This document shows positions 22,451 through 33,609 of a DNA stretch of 64,000 nucleotides, one piece after another. Each line of letters begins with the position of its first letter. Within the stretch, counting starts at the first letter, position 1. The stretch lies in the NCBI GenBank assembly GCA_030789695.1, contig CM061142.1, forward strand, positions 42,455,375 through 42,519,374, written 5' to 3'. Origin of the DNA: Scilla litardierei (Eukaryota > Streptophyta > Magnoliopsida > Asparagales > Asparagaceae). The notes below the pieces were generated by a model. It made no database searches and was not told where the DNA came from. It was given only the letters and a program-made list of their open reading frames with translations. Position numbers and translations under genes: made by a program.

Positions 22451-22788
22451 CACTCGGCCGAGTACCATAGCCACTCGGCCGAGCAGCCAACGTCGTCCGC
22501 CCGAGTGGCGCACCAACGAGGGAAGTCTGCTGCACCCAACTCTCTGTTCTTTTTCGATTTCAGAATAAATTTCCACTCGGCCGAGTATATATCTTCACTC
22601 GACCGAGTGAAACTGATACGCTCCTAGGGCGAGTATTACCGAGTAGCTTGTGCCACTCGGCCGAATGGGATTTTTCCACTCGGCCGAGGGTGACAAAGCC
22701 ACTCGGCCGAGTTGTAAGCAGCGAGGAGTTTTTAAAATAATTTCGTTACGATCACTCGGCCGAGTGACATAGCCACTCGGCCGAGTCG
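22451..22788. repeat. Internal palindrome array upstream of the env-like frame
   Basis: Ten or more copies of CACTCGGCCGAGT-type palindromes, the same motif as in the element's LTRs but set in unrelated intervening sequence. It stops 11 bases before a TATA box. Confidence 0.9.
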
Positions 22789-22798
22789 TAACTAATCC

Positions 22799-22806
22799 TA
22801 TATAAG
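22799..22806 (+). promoter_or_regulatory. Candidate internal TATA box for the env-like transcript
   Basis: TATATAAG directly downstream of the palindrome array, followed by a GC-rich leader and, 635 bp on, the start codon of the env-position frame. A plausible leader intron (23019-23183, GT...TAG, T-rich) lies between. Array plus TATA copies the LTR promoter layout. Confidence 0.5.
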
Positions 22807-23441
22807 CGGACGCGGGCACGGCGCCGAACACGAAGCGTCAAATTTCTTCGATCGCCCGAACCCGCGCCCGTTCGACCCTCGCTCGCCCGCTGCCACTTCC
22901 CACTCGCCCGACCGCCACCTCGACTGCCCGATCGCCGGCGGCCGAGCGCCGACCGTTGACCGTCGACCGCCCGAGTGCCCCGACCGCCGACGACTCCCTC
23001 ACCGCCGGCCGACCTCCGGTAACCCCTATTTCGCCCATTTTCTCCATTTTTCTCCTATTTTTTTTGATGATCCGTGCACTAATCGAGCCCCTAAATCAAA
23101 TTAAATTCTTTATCTATCTATTATACCCCTAACCCCCCATGTATTTTGAATTTTACACGCTGATATCGTTGTTTGATGTGTAGGCAATCTTGGGGAGCTT
23201 AGGGGAGCTTAGGGGAGCCTCCGGGACATGCTTTTGGCTTAGTGGAGGCGGCGTCTTCGCACGCATCCGCTGTTTTGCTCTCGCGGCGTGTTCAGGTACC
23301 ATCGTTCCATTTATTTTAGCACGCCGCGTTTTACTTGTTGGGTGAGCACTCGGGGCGCACATGCCGCCCCGCACACGGCCATGCACTAGGAGAGCTTTCG
23401 CCAAGTGGAAGTGACCGGATGAGCCCGGCCCCTCCCACGAG

Positions 23442-25540
23442 ATGGAGGACTCTCCACCGCCTACACCACCTCACCCCACACAGCCACAGCTTGCCGACCC
23501 AGTCCACCCACAGCCACCTCCAACCGAGCCCGCACACCCACAACCACCACATGCTCCTATCGTCGGGCCGCTGGGTATTACGTTCCGAGACGACGCACAT
23601 CGCGTCGCTTTTGAACGTATCTCCCAGCGCTCGATAGTGCCCTCCAGGTTCGCACACCTTGCTGACCTAGACCGCCTGGGGGTACTTGAGGGGATGCTCA
23701 CGTTGTACGACAACGTGGGTTGGCGAGACTTTCTTTCCGTGTCGGCGGACACCTACGTCCGTCCGACACTCGAGGTGCTCAGCTCGATCGCCCAGACCGC
23801 TGAGGGATGCTCCTTCCGACTTATGGATCGAGAGTGTCAGATCACTCTCGACATGCTTAGGGCATTCTTTCAGTGGCCCGCTATCCCCACACTCGACCGA
23901 GCCTACGCCCCCACACACATCCCTCCCCCATCCTTCGATTCACACGCCTTCTAGGCCAGGATCACAGGTTTACCTCCGGCCTTTGACCCTAGTAGGGCCA
24001 AGGCCACGGCCATAGTCCACCCCTGCCTCCGCATAGCACAGCGCCTTATGGAGACCACCTTTCTGGCGAGGTACGAGCCTGGGACGATGTCTACGCCTGA
24101 GCTCTATATGCTCTACGCGATGACTCGCCCCAGAGTTCTAGATAGGGATGGAGTTACGTTGGTCCCCACCGTTGAGATTGACGTCGCTAGCTGGTTTTTG
24201 GACCGCATCATCGTATCGGTAGACGCTCGCTCTCCGATATGTTGCGGCAGCCTGATCACCCTGCTAGCCCTGATGACCGGCGAGGACCTTCCGGCTGACC
24301 TGCGACGAGCCCTAGGCCCCATTGCATTATCGATAGACGTCATGGCCCGGATGAAGATGATTCGTCCGCACAGCCAGCGGCACTGGGTTTGGTTGCACGG
24401 TCCGTACGGTGCTGACTACATGATCCTTCCGAGCCCCGCTCGGACACACTTAGGACCAGCACACGACGACTGGCTTCCGGCGATGGATCTCCTGATCCCC
24501 GCCGCCTACGTGCTAGAGGCCGAGGGAGCTGAGCCTGCACCACCTGCACACCCTGCACCGCCAGCTGACCCTGTGTTCCCTCAGCCTGAGCCTGCACTTT
24601 CTACCGCTCCCAACACTTCTGTCCCCACTTCTGCCAGTGTCGGGAGTACACCTACTGAGCCTACACCCACCACGTCTACCACTGCCACCACCACTACGGT
24701 GCCCTTGTCGGTTGAGCCACTCACCTCTCTGCTACCCGAGCGTCCACCCACCATACTTGAGAGCGGCGAGCCTTCTTTCGCTGCTGTCGTGGAGACCATG
24801 GCCAGTATGATCTCCGCTGGGATTTCACCTTTTGGACCCCACACTTCCTCCCCAGTGGTCGACACTTCTGTCTCCACCGTAGCCGTTCTATCTGAGAGTG
24901 TCGTGAAGTCTGTCCCCACTTCTGTGTCACTGACCTCTCTTGCCGTCTCGTCACCGATTTTGTCTTCCACTCCCACTGCTGCTGCTTCCACCTCACACCA
25001 GCCTGCGTCCCAGCCTCGCACCGAGGCTGGGCATCCACTGTTGAGCACAGCACCCGTACCACCCAGCCTGCGTCCCAGCCTCGCACCGAGGCTGGGCATC
25101 CACTGTTGAGCACAACACCCGTACCACCCATGCCTGCTGTCCCGATCACCTACACCACCCGTGTTAGACAGCCCCGACCAGCTCAGCCTAGACATGTCCG
25201 TCCCTCCGCTCCACCACCCCCTGACGCCTTAGTTCAGAGCGTTCGCGCTCTTGAGGGGGAAGGGGGGTTGAGTGGACTCTGGGGCGATTTTAGGGCTTTG
25301 TCTTCCACAGTCACCGCCATGCAGCACCGCCTCGAGCTACTTCCCAGCATTCACTATTGCTTGACCCAGATTCTCGAGCGACTGCCACGACCACCACCCA
25401 CCCAGCAGACTGTTCCACGTCCACCACCACCACCCCCCACCTCTGCCTCAGGACGGAGATGGAGCAGCACCACCTGCTTAGGCACACCCTTGATGCCACT
25501 GATTTCTTGTCGTTATGCTGCCCATTCTCTGCTTGGTCCT
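23442..25540 (+). pseudogene. Athila ORF (env-position protein), interrupted
   Basis: Begins with a Pro/His-rich leader (MEDSPPPTPP), then the Athila ORF domain: RDDAHRVAFERISQR, SIVPSRFAHLADLDRLGV, MLTLYDNVGWRDFL, YVRPTLEVLSSI and ITLDMLRAFFQWP. A single TAG (23952-23954) stands where the family has Trp; the same frame continues with LPPAFDPSRAKA and LYMLYAMTRPRVLDRDGV to 25109. A Pro/Ser/Thr-rich linker follows, and the frame is shifted by a 65-bp duplication; the C-terminal part (25106-25540) has a heptad-like ALSSTVTAMQHRLELL and poly-Pro. Function is unknown. The name env-like is positional only: I see no signal peptide or membrane anchor. Confidence 0.8.
24999..25128. repeat. 65-bp tandem duplication in the Athila ORF
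   Basis: 24999-25063 is repeated at 25064-25128 with one difference. 65 is not a multiple of three, so the duplication shifts the reading frame. Confidence 0.92.
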
Positions 25541-27410
25541 GATGTTTTTTGCCCACCCCCCTCCCCTCACTATTTTTGTCCACATTTTGATCATATCATC
25601 CTATATTCTTTTTCAGGAGTGAGGGAGAGTATTTTTGGTGACACACACATATCTGCATTACTCTTATCATTGCAGCCTCACATTCACATCATATTTTTCA
25701 TTTTGTTTTTTTTATTATAATTTCTTTTTACCATGCATGCATACCCACCCCCCTCTCATTACACGTCTCTCGATGTGCCACACTTCGCACATTGAGGACA
25801 CTGTGCACTTTAGCTTGGGGGAGTGAGTTCTCACGCTTTTTGCTTTTGTCACCTTTTATATTTATTTTTCTCACGTTTTCCCACTTTTGCACCCATTTTT
25901 CATCACGGGTTTTCTTTTTTACCATGCATCACGTTTTTCTTATTTTTCTTGTGTGTTGCATTGTAAATAGTTTTTATTTTTCGTTTATCTTTATTTCTTT
26001 CATCTTTTTCTAGAGATGACTTTTCTGTGATGATGATGACGTGGTGTTAGCTTTTCTCTATATGAATGCTATACTTGTTATGTCATAGTTTTTTTATTTC
26101 TGATACCATATGCTATGTTCTGCTTTGCATTTAGAAATAGTAACCCACTCTCTTTTGGTGTATGGAAATGGATGAAATTCTATTATTAGCTGATTTCTGA
26201 TGATTCATATGTATGCTATCGTAGAAAACACACCAAGATTCACGCATTGATGCTTATATCTGGAGTACTGCTTTCTTTTCTCTCATGTCACTTCTATATG
26301 CATGATTTGTACATTTCACTTCAGGTTGATTGAATTGTTGCTAGCAATGATAAATCTGGATTAGTTTACTTTTTGGGATTAAACTGAGTAGATTATATTA
26401 CCCTGCTGAAGTTGTCATGCACGTCCTATAAAGTGAACTGAGAGATACATTTATTTCTTTCTCCACATATCTTGAACATTATTTATCTATTTTAAATTCA
26501 TTGGTGAATCTCCCCTTAGCGATTCTATTATTGGCATTCCCCAGTTATTAAAATCACATGCTCCAAATTCCCCAAAATCCAAAGAAAAAAAATACTTGTA
26601 TATCCTTCTCTTTGATTTGGGATCATTGTGTATATATGCTATTGAAAAAAAAAGAAAAAAGATTTGAGAATAAGAAAAGAAAAGAGAAAAGTAGTTCGAA
26701 AACGATCCCATCTCATATACTTTGTCTCTTTCTTCCCTCTTTTGTTTTATTTTTGACTTTTGGAGCTTCATAAAAATGGGGATGTAAATATCGTTTTATA
26801 TATGCCACCACGCTTATAGATAAGCTTGGGGGAGAGAATCCAATGATGTGTGAGAGAGTGACTACTTGACGGTGCATGACAACCTAGGCTAAGTAATATT
26901 TTATACTCGGTGAGATTGCTAAAGTTTCACGAAATCCAGAAACCTACGCTTAGCATTCATTTCATGAAAACCGCATATTTTTTTCTATTCTTACTACTCC
27001 ATCGTGTGATATCTCTTATACTCCCTATAGAAAGCATTCAATTGAAAAGTGTGTGATCTACGATATTGTATACCGCTTTAGATGCTTCAGACGATGTTAA
27101 TCTTAGGATTATTCCATTTTTCATGCTATATCGATATTCTTGGGTTTTCTATTTCAAATGCATCATTATACTATGGTACCAAAATAAAAGACTTTGACAT
27201 GTGTTTTATATTCGATGCATGCTATATGAGTAAGCAAAACCCACGTCCTGAGAAAAACGATCTAGCAACTTCCCTCTTCGTCTTCTATTTTGTCATTTTT
27301 TTCTCGTTTTCCATTTTCCACCTTTCCACCGTTTTCTTTATCTTTATCCATCGGGTTCGCTTCTTACTTATCTTCCTCAAGGACGAGTAAGAGGTAAGCT
27401 TGGGGGATTT
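25541..27410 (+). other. Athila 3' untranslated region and polypurine tract
   Basis: No gene. T-rich, with A-rich runs at 26580-26700, and parallel throughout to 774-2589. It ends in AAGCTTGGGGGATTT, the PPT adjoining the LTR. Confidence 0.75.
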
Positions 27411-29242
27411 TGATCACTCCATATTTTACACCTTTTTTTCTGCATGTTTGCATGCCATTTTGATCGCTCAAATCGTGTTTTTCACGTTTATTCGGCAATA
27501 TTGCGATGCTTTTCACGATTTGTTGTTTTTGTCATATTTCAGAAGATTTGGAGCGATTTGGAGTGATTCTGAGATGCACCCACTCCGGAGTGTCACCGAC
27601 GACTCTCTTGAGGGGTATTTTGCTGTTGGAGAGGAGTGGAAGGAGAAAGAACGTCGTAGGAGCGATGAGGAGGCGAAGATATGAGGTTTGGGCATTTTTA
27701 GCACTTCACTCGGTCGAGTGAAGGAGTCACTCGGCCGAGCATAGAGAGCCCGCTCGGCCGGCCAGATCGGACACGCAACAGAGCAATATCAGCGTGCACT
27801 CGGCCGAGCATCACCATGCTACTCGGCCGAGCACCGAGTCACCCATCGCCCGAGTGGAGCCAAGATGATGGCAACAAAAGAGACTGAACTCTCTGTTTTT
27901 CCGTCAGTCTGCTCCAATGACTGACTCAGCCGAGTGGAGAAAGACCGTTCGCCCGAGTGACAACCGACGTCCGCCCGAGTGACGGAAGGCCGTCCGCCCG
28001 AGTTACCTCCGAGGAGACGACCCCCGAGACCCCCAACTCTCTGTTTCTGTACAGGGTTCGTCACTCGGCCGAGTGACATTTGTCATTCGGCCGAGTGAGC
28101 CGCGCTTCCTGTAGCAGAAACTGCGGATTTAAGGCTGCGTAGGGGCATTTTCGTCAGGGTTTTTTGGGCGATTTTGGGGGGTATTTAACCCCAGTTTTTA
28201 ACCTAGTTTAGGAGAGCTTTTTCATAACTTTTTGTAGCTTTTTAGATTAACTTTTTAGGGATTAGATTCAGCTTTAAGGGAGGAGAGAAAAGTGAGATTT
28301 TGTTGGATGCTAGCTTGTTCTTCATTGGTTTGTATTTCTCTCCCTCAAAAACTCAATTTTTGCTGATATTTTGAATATTGCTATGAATTCCATTGATTTT
28401 ATTTCTGAATTTCTATTGCATTCTATTATGAATTGTGAGTAGTTTATCGTCTTAGGGCGTAGGGATGAACCCTACGAGCCCAATTTTGAATTTGTGATAA
28501 ATTGGTGAAACTATTGCTAGGATTGATTAGGGTTAGTTTGGGATTGCTATAATACGAATAGCTAGAGATTCATATCGATTGGGATTTGCAAGAGATTGGA
28601 TCCCAATTCGATAGGAAGCCCTAGATATTCGAATCGGGTTGTAATTGAATTTCTCCGGAATCGGTTTGCAAGAGATTGGACCGAAACTAGGGGTTTTCAA
28701 TTGCAATTCCAAACCAATACCCGTTTGCAAGAGATTGGATGGGTAGGAACTATGCCCAAACTTGGTCGTAGCTCGAGTTTGCACGAGAGTGGGCTCGAGA
28801 TACGATTGAACAATGATGTTGTCCTTCACGCTAGTTTGCCTAGGTTAGGGTTTGCAAGAGATTGGACCCTAACATATGTTGGCTATAGACCGGCAATAGC
28901 GCGAGAGCGTGAGCTTGGTTCCACATTTAGTTTGCAACTAGTTCACCCAAATTTCAAGTCTAGCAATTGTGAAACCTACGAGTCACAATGATGAGATACG
29001 GCAAGTAGCGGGGATTCCCTATCCCATAAGCGTCTTTATTAATTTGTTAATCCCTTTATACATTTAAACGACTGTGACCGTACATTGCGAACATTCTCCC
29101 GACTTCCCTTATAGCCAGGTGATTCGAAGAAGACACTGTTATTAGGCCTCCCTGTGTTCGATACCTGCTCGCCACTACACCGTGCGCTTGTGGTAAGACT
29201 ACGATCGTCGCCGCTCCGGGACGTATATCCGGGGCGCGACCA
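27411..29242 (+). repeat. Athila 3' LTR
   Basis: 1,832 bp, preceded by the polypurine tract AAGCTTGGGGGATTT and followed by TSD AGATC. Palindrome array 27707-28097, TATA-like box at 28182. Confidence 0.92.
27707..28097. repeat. Palindrome array, Athila 3' LTR
   Basis: Same array as at 17647, one 23-bp unit shorter and with several C/T differences inside the palindromes. Confidence 0.9.
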
Positions 29243-29807
29243 AGATCCATGTCTGATAGATCTAGCTGCATTTACAAAAAAGTTTTCTTTTTCATGCTTG
29301 CTGTTTACGGCAGTGAGTTGTCATTCTAAAAATTATTGGGAAGGCTTATGATTTCAAAAAATTTAGTTGTATTGAACAATTTTTTGGATACACACTTGCT
29401 TAATTAAAGAATTGTGTGACTTGATATGGAGCAAGTTCTAAATTGCATTAATTTTGTTTCACATGGAGAAGCATACTATAAGTAATTTTGACTAAAGATA
29501 TTTATTTGTCATTGGTATTTTCCTGATTTTGAAGATATCTGACTAAGAGCTTTATTGTATCAAAAAGTCCACTATTTTTAACTGGTTGTAGTAAGGAATT
29601 GTCTGTGCTAGATGAATGCTCTGATCTCCTATGTTTTGAAATCTGATTCACGTAAAGTTTTTCTTTTAAAACACAATTTTGTTAAACCATTTACTTTTTG
29701 GGCAACAGATATATGGTATGCCTGATGGTTGCTAAATTAAGTTGCACGTAATAATTTTAGTTCTTAAAATTCTTCCATTTCTTACATTTGGGCAACATAT
29801 ATATATG

Positions 29808-31531
29808 GATGGATTTATTTGATGTTCTGCAAAATGATATGGAGATTATATAATTTGTGTTTTGACCAATTTTATAATTTAGTTTTCCAAATTTAATTTT
29901 AGAAATTATATAATCTGTAAAATGATATGCTATTTAGTTTTCCGAACATGCATATTGTTCCTTGGGTGCATGCATGAGAGTATTTTAGAAAATTTTTACC
30001 TTGCTTAACAAATGGGCTGTCACCTGCAATTTACATGTTAAAGATGTTAGCATCTTCCCCTACATCTTATTACATAGTTTCAGCATCTCCATTGCCATGT
30101 ACATATACATGGACAAAAAATAACTATAGGACGAGCACATTTGATTCAAGTGCTTGGTCATATTATTTTTGAATACATGTAATTGCTGATGATTCTTGCT
30201 ATCATTATATTATTACGAGTCCTTGGCGTGCAGATAAATTACTTAATATTTCTTCTTTTTACTGCTGATAATCAAGATTGATCATGATGCCCATGGCGTA
30301 GACACTTTCGAAGATGTTGATCCTAATAAGCTGAACGCAAGGCAATGAGATGTAGGTTGTATTGTAAAGCTCATCCGTAGTATTTTGCCCTTTGGCATAA
30401 TCTTTTTGAGTTGTTGTTCTTTACTGGAACTGTGTATCATTATTTTTATTGTGTATGGATCTTCACAAATATTGAAAACCACTGATATATGCACAACAAT
30501 AAACACTAGGATATCTGTATAGGCATTTCCAGTATCCTCTATGGTTGAGGAACTCTATTAGTCTTTACTAATAATGACGATAACATGAACATCGAGTACA
30601 TGCCAGTGGTAAAAATTTAGGGAGGGCTGAGAGGCATGCTTGATTGAATCCTTATGCTACTTTGGCGACCGAGGCACTTTGTGGCGAAGTCATTTCAATT
30701 GTGAAACCGTGACCATGTTAGGCATGTCTGGAACGCCACTTTTTGTCACGTATGTGATAATTTTTAAACATATTTTCAATTTTAAATGTATTTTTATTAA
30801 TTTATTTACAATTGTTGGAACTTCTTGAACACTTTTTAAAGTTTTATTCAGATCCATTATTTTTGGTCATTTGGGGGGCATCAATACTCTTGATTTGTTT
30901 GTCCTAAATAAATAATTATTGTGTAGACTTTTCTAAAATATAATCAGAATCATATATGGATGTGAAAACAGTCAATTCTTGATCATTAGTATGTCTGGCT
31001 TAAAAGTGCATGCATGCAGAGTGATGGATGGATTTGTTTGATGTTCTGCAAAATGATATGGAGATCATATAATTTGTGTTTTGACCAATTTTATAGTTTA
31101 CTTGTGAATGCAAGAGTATTTTAGAAAATTTTCACCTTGCTTAACAAATGGGGCTGTCACATGCAATTTACATGTTAAAGATGTTAGCATCTTCCCTTAC
31201 ATCTTATTACAGAGTTTCAGCATCTCCATTGGCATGTGTAGCATATACATGGACACAAAATAACTAGGAAGATCACATTTGATTCAAGTGCTTGGTTACA
31301 TTATTTGTGAATACATGTAATTGTTGAAGATTCTTTCCATCATTATATTGTTACGAGTCATTGGTGTGCAGATAAATTACTTAATATTTCTTCTTTTTAC
31401 GACAGGTAATCAAGGTTAACTATGATGCCCATGGCGTATACACTCTCGAAGATGTTAATCCTAATAAGCTGAACGCAAGGCAATGCGATGCAAGTTATAC
31501 TGTAAAGCTCAATCGCCGTGTTTTGTACAAG
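29808..31531 (+). repeat. Tandemly duplicated exon-like segment of an unidentified gene
   Basis: 29808-30370 and 31027-31520 are copies of each other; the first carries about 80 bp extra. Each ends in an exon-like piece. The second copy reads VNYDAHGVYTLEDVNPNKLN and continues open with RQCDASYTVKLNRRVLYKMG to a stop near 31565. The first reads the same with a TGA after Ala-Arg-Gln. Polypyrimidine tracts and AG precede both. I do not recognise the protein. A third trace of the flanking sequence occurs at 32355-32405. Confidence 0.6.
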
Positions 31532-32754
31532 ATGGGTCAGTGTCCATATCGAGGGGTCTGTAGATAAAATTCTGTGGTTTCTTCCTTTTTGATATTTATT
31601 GATTGATTTCTTTTCTAGCATGCATCCGCCTTAACATGAAGGCTGATATGTCTTACACTACAAGTAACAACATTAAAGGAAATAACATATTCTTGATGTA
31701 TTTGTCTTCAATGCATGCTTTCGTGTTCATGAATGACCAATTCAAAATGCTGGTGGCTGAAATTTGCATTAAAATTGGGTTTATAATTGGATGATTTTTC
31801 AGTTGATGTGATCTGTGTGGTTCTCAATTCAGATTGAAGGAACTTGACTTTGCAAAGTCAGCACTCTGAAATGCAGCTAGAGCTTCTGTGATATGATTTA
31901 GAAGCTCACAGTTAAATTCTTTGGCTCATACTTTTTTGAGTTATCAATGGCGGTAGGGGATATGCATGTATCAGTAAAGCGACGACAACTCAGTAAAGAC
32001 ATCTTCGATTCATCAATAAACTAAAATTTGAAAATTTTCAATTATAAGTGATGCCCTTTCATACAAAAATGATTGTGCACATTGCAGATTTGTTTATTAA
32101 ACGAGACCAGATATAATTTGATCGTTATGCGCCAATTCAAAATCGTTGTAAATTGACCTAATCATTAGTTTCCAATAATAATCCGAATCAAGTGAAATCT
32201 GTTCCATAAACCAGTAAATAAAATAATCGAAAAAGTTTTTATAGTGTCACTTAAGTTAATGAAGAGTTACTGAACCCAATAATTAAGAATGACAAGCTAT
32301 TCACTACCTAGAATAACTACCTAGAATAGCATGACAGATTATATTTGTTGACAAATACAAAATGATATAGAGATGATATAAATTGTGTTTTGACCAATTG
32401 TATAGTTTCATTGTGTATTCCTATTCGAAGCTTTTATATATATGGTTCCTGATATTCCTTTTATCATTTCATCCAAACTGAACTGGTCTCTAATTCTAGA
32501 AATTTTTCTAATAAGATAACCAAATCTGAACATGAATAAGATGCATGCCTTGAACCTACAGAATCAAGATCTTCATAACACATCTCAAAATAAGAGGCAA
32601 ATGATGGAAACAAGGCAGGCTGAGTGGTCATAACAACATATATTTATTATATATTTGAGGGATGTTTTTGAACGTGGTTAGTGATTAGGACAAACGGGTG
32701 GTGGAAAGATGTTAGGAATGTATCTTAAGGAATTAAGGGGTAGGATAAGAGTGT

Positions 32755-32900
32755 GAAAATTTTGGGAAGAACTAAAATTTTTCGGGGGGGACTAAAATTT
32801 TTCGGGGGGGACTAAATTTTTTTGAGGGGAACTAAATTCTCTACAGTGAACTAAATTTTAGGGTGAACTAAATTTTTTTGGGGAACTAAATAAAATTATT
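32755..32900. repeat. Degenerate minisatellite
   Basis: Six or so units around GGGGGACTAAAATTTTTC, 18-24 bp long, decaying from left to right. Confidence 0.8.
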
Positions 32901-33076
32901 GCGATTAAGATATTCGTTTAAAATTAGGGGATCCAAACTTTTAGGGGGAATATTTTAATAGAAGATGAGAACTAAATTATTGCGCTTTAATTATTGCTGT
33001 TTGTACTTGGTTACTTTATATGAGAGGGCGTATGAGAGCATATCTCATGTGGCGTATGATAGCCATTATTCTCATA

Positions 33077-33609
33077 TCTATATATTAAAACACAAATGTT
33101 TTTAGATTCTAGGGCTGACTAGGACAAACAGGTTGATAGAAAAACGGCTTGGATTTAATCTTGAGGATTGAATGGTTGAGATGTGATTTTGTGGAAAGTT
33201 TTGGAGAAAAAATATTTCTTGGGAAAAGAAAGTTTATGGGGAAATGAAACTTTATGGGGAATAGGAGAGTGCATGCAACTAATGCATTTGAAAAAAACTT
33301 TAACTTGCACTTAATGCTACAGATCAAATGATCTCTCCATCAACACGGGGCCCACCGTCTCTTCGACGCATGGGACAACAAGATGAGAATAATTTTCCGA
33401 GCCGAATGCGTCCGCGAAATTTTTTTACGCGAATTTGTTGTTCTACGCCGAATTTGTTGTTCCGCGCCGAAGGCACTGTGCCGCTAAATATTTTTACGCT
33501 AATTTGTTGTTCCATGTAATTTTAGCTGTAAAAATAATTTTTTGGAAAACAAAGATTTTGCGGGGGAAATCTTAAATGAACAGTGCCCACGGGCACGGGT
33601 AATGACTAG
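33077..33609 (+). mobile_element. Second Helitron-type 5' end sharing the 3' terminus
   Basis: After an A at 33076 the sequence TCTATATATTAAAACAC looks like a plant Helitron 5' end, and 33110-33132 (GGGCTGACTAGGACAAACAG) resembles the subterminal sequence of the large Helitron (GCTGACTGGGACAAACA near 5820). It could be a 533-bp element, or a second 5' end joined during capture. The target-site evidence links the 3' end to 5744, so an independent later insertion is less likely. Confidence 0.5.
33583..33609 (+). terminator. Helitron 3' terminus: hairpin and CTAG
   Basis: Perfect 6-bp arms GTGCCC and GGGCAC (33583-33596), nine bases, then CTAG and a target T. This is the rolling-circle transposition terminator, not a transcription terminator. 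Confidence 0.88.

Larger units (their letters stand above)
17352..29242 (+). mobile_element. Athila-type Ty3 retrotransposon without RT/RNaseH/integrase
   Basis: 11,891 bp with exact TSD AGATC (17347-17351 and 29243-29247). LTRs are 1,855 and 1,832 bp, TGATCACTCC...GCGACCA, about 2% diverged by eye, mostly transitions. Order: LTR, tRNA-Asp PBS, gag-protease frame with lesions (19348-22114), the post-pol phrase GCGCTTGTCGGGAGGCAACCC (22150-22175), a palindrome array with TATA box, an env-position Athila frame (23442 onward), 3' untranslated region, PPT, LTR. Reverse transcriptase, RNase H and integrase are entirely missing, so it depended on a relative for mobility. It is inserted next to the captured kinase exon of the Helitron. 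Confidence 0.92.
29243..33076. other. Helitron distal part without recognised genes
   Basis: AT-rich intron-like DNA. The only coding-like content is a duplicated exon-like segment (described separately) and a short tandem repeat at 32755-32900. Confidence 0.5.
5744..33609 (+). mobile_element. Giant non-autonomous Helitron with captured gene fragments and nested retrotransposons
   Basis: The 5' end reads TCTATTCTATAAAAC directly after an A. The 3' end has a GTGCCC/GGGCAC hairpin (33583-33596), a 9-base spacer and CTAG (33606-33609) directly before a T. These are the hallmarks of Helitrons, which insert between A and T without target duplication. Comparison with the uninterrupted 86-bp repeat copy confirms both ends to the base. 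Total 27,866 bp; removing the copia element and the Athila element with their TSDs leaves about 8,176 bp. No Rep/helicase coding sequence is seen, so it must have moved in trans. It carries fragments of at least four plant genes in mixed orientation, as expected for gene-capturing Helitrons. Confidence 0.85.

Noticed and set aside
23442..25540. A true retroviral-type envelope gene
   Set aside because: The frame sits in the env position but shows no signal peptide, transmembrane anchor or cleavage site; it matches the plant Athila ORF family of unknown function.
33077..33609. An independent small Helitron inserted after the large one
   Set aside because: The DNA right of 33609 continues the target repeat cut at 5743, so the shared 3' end belongs to the large insertion; kept only as an alternative.
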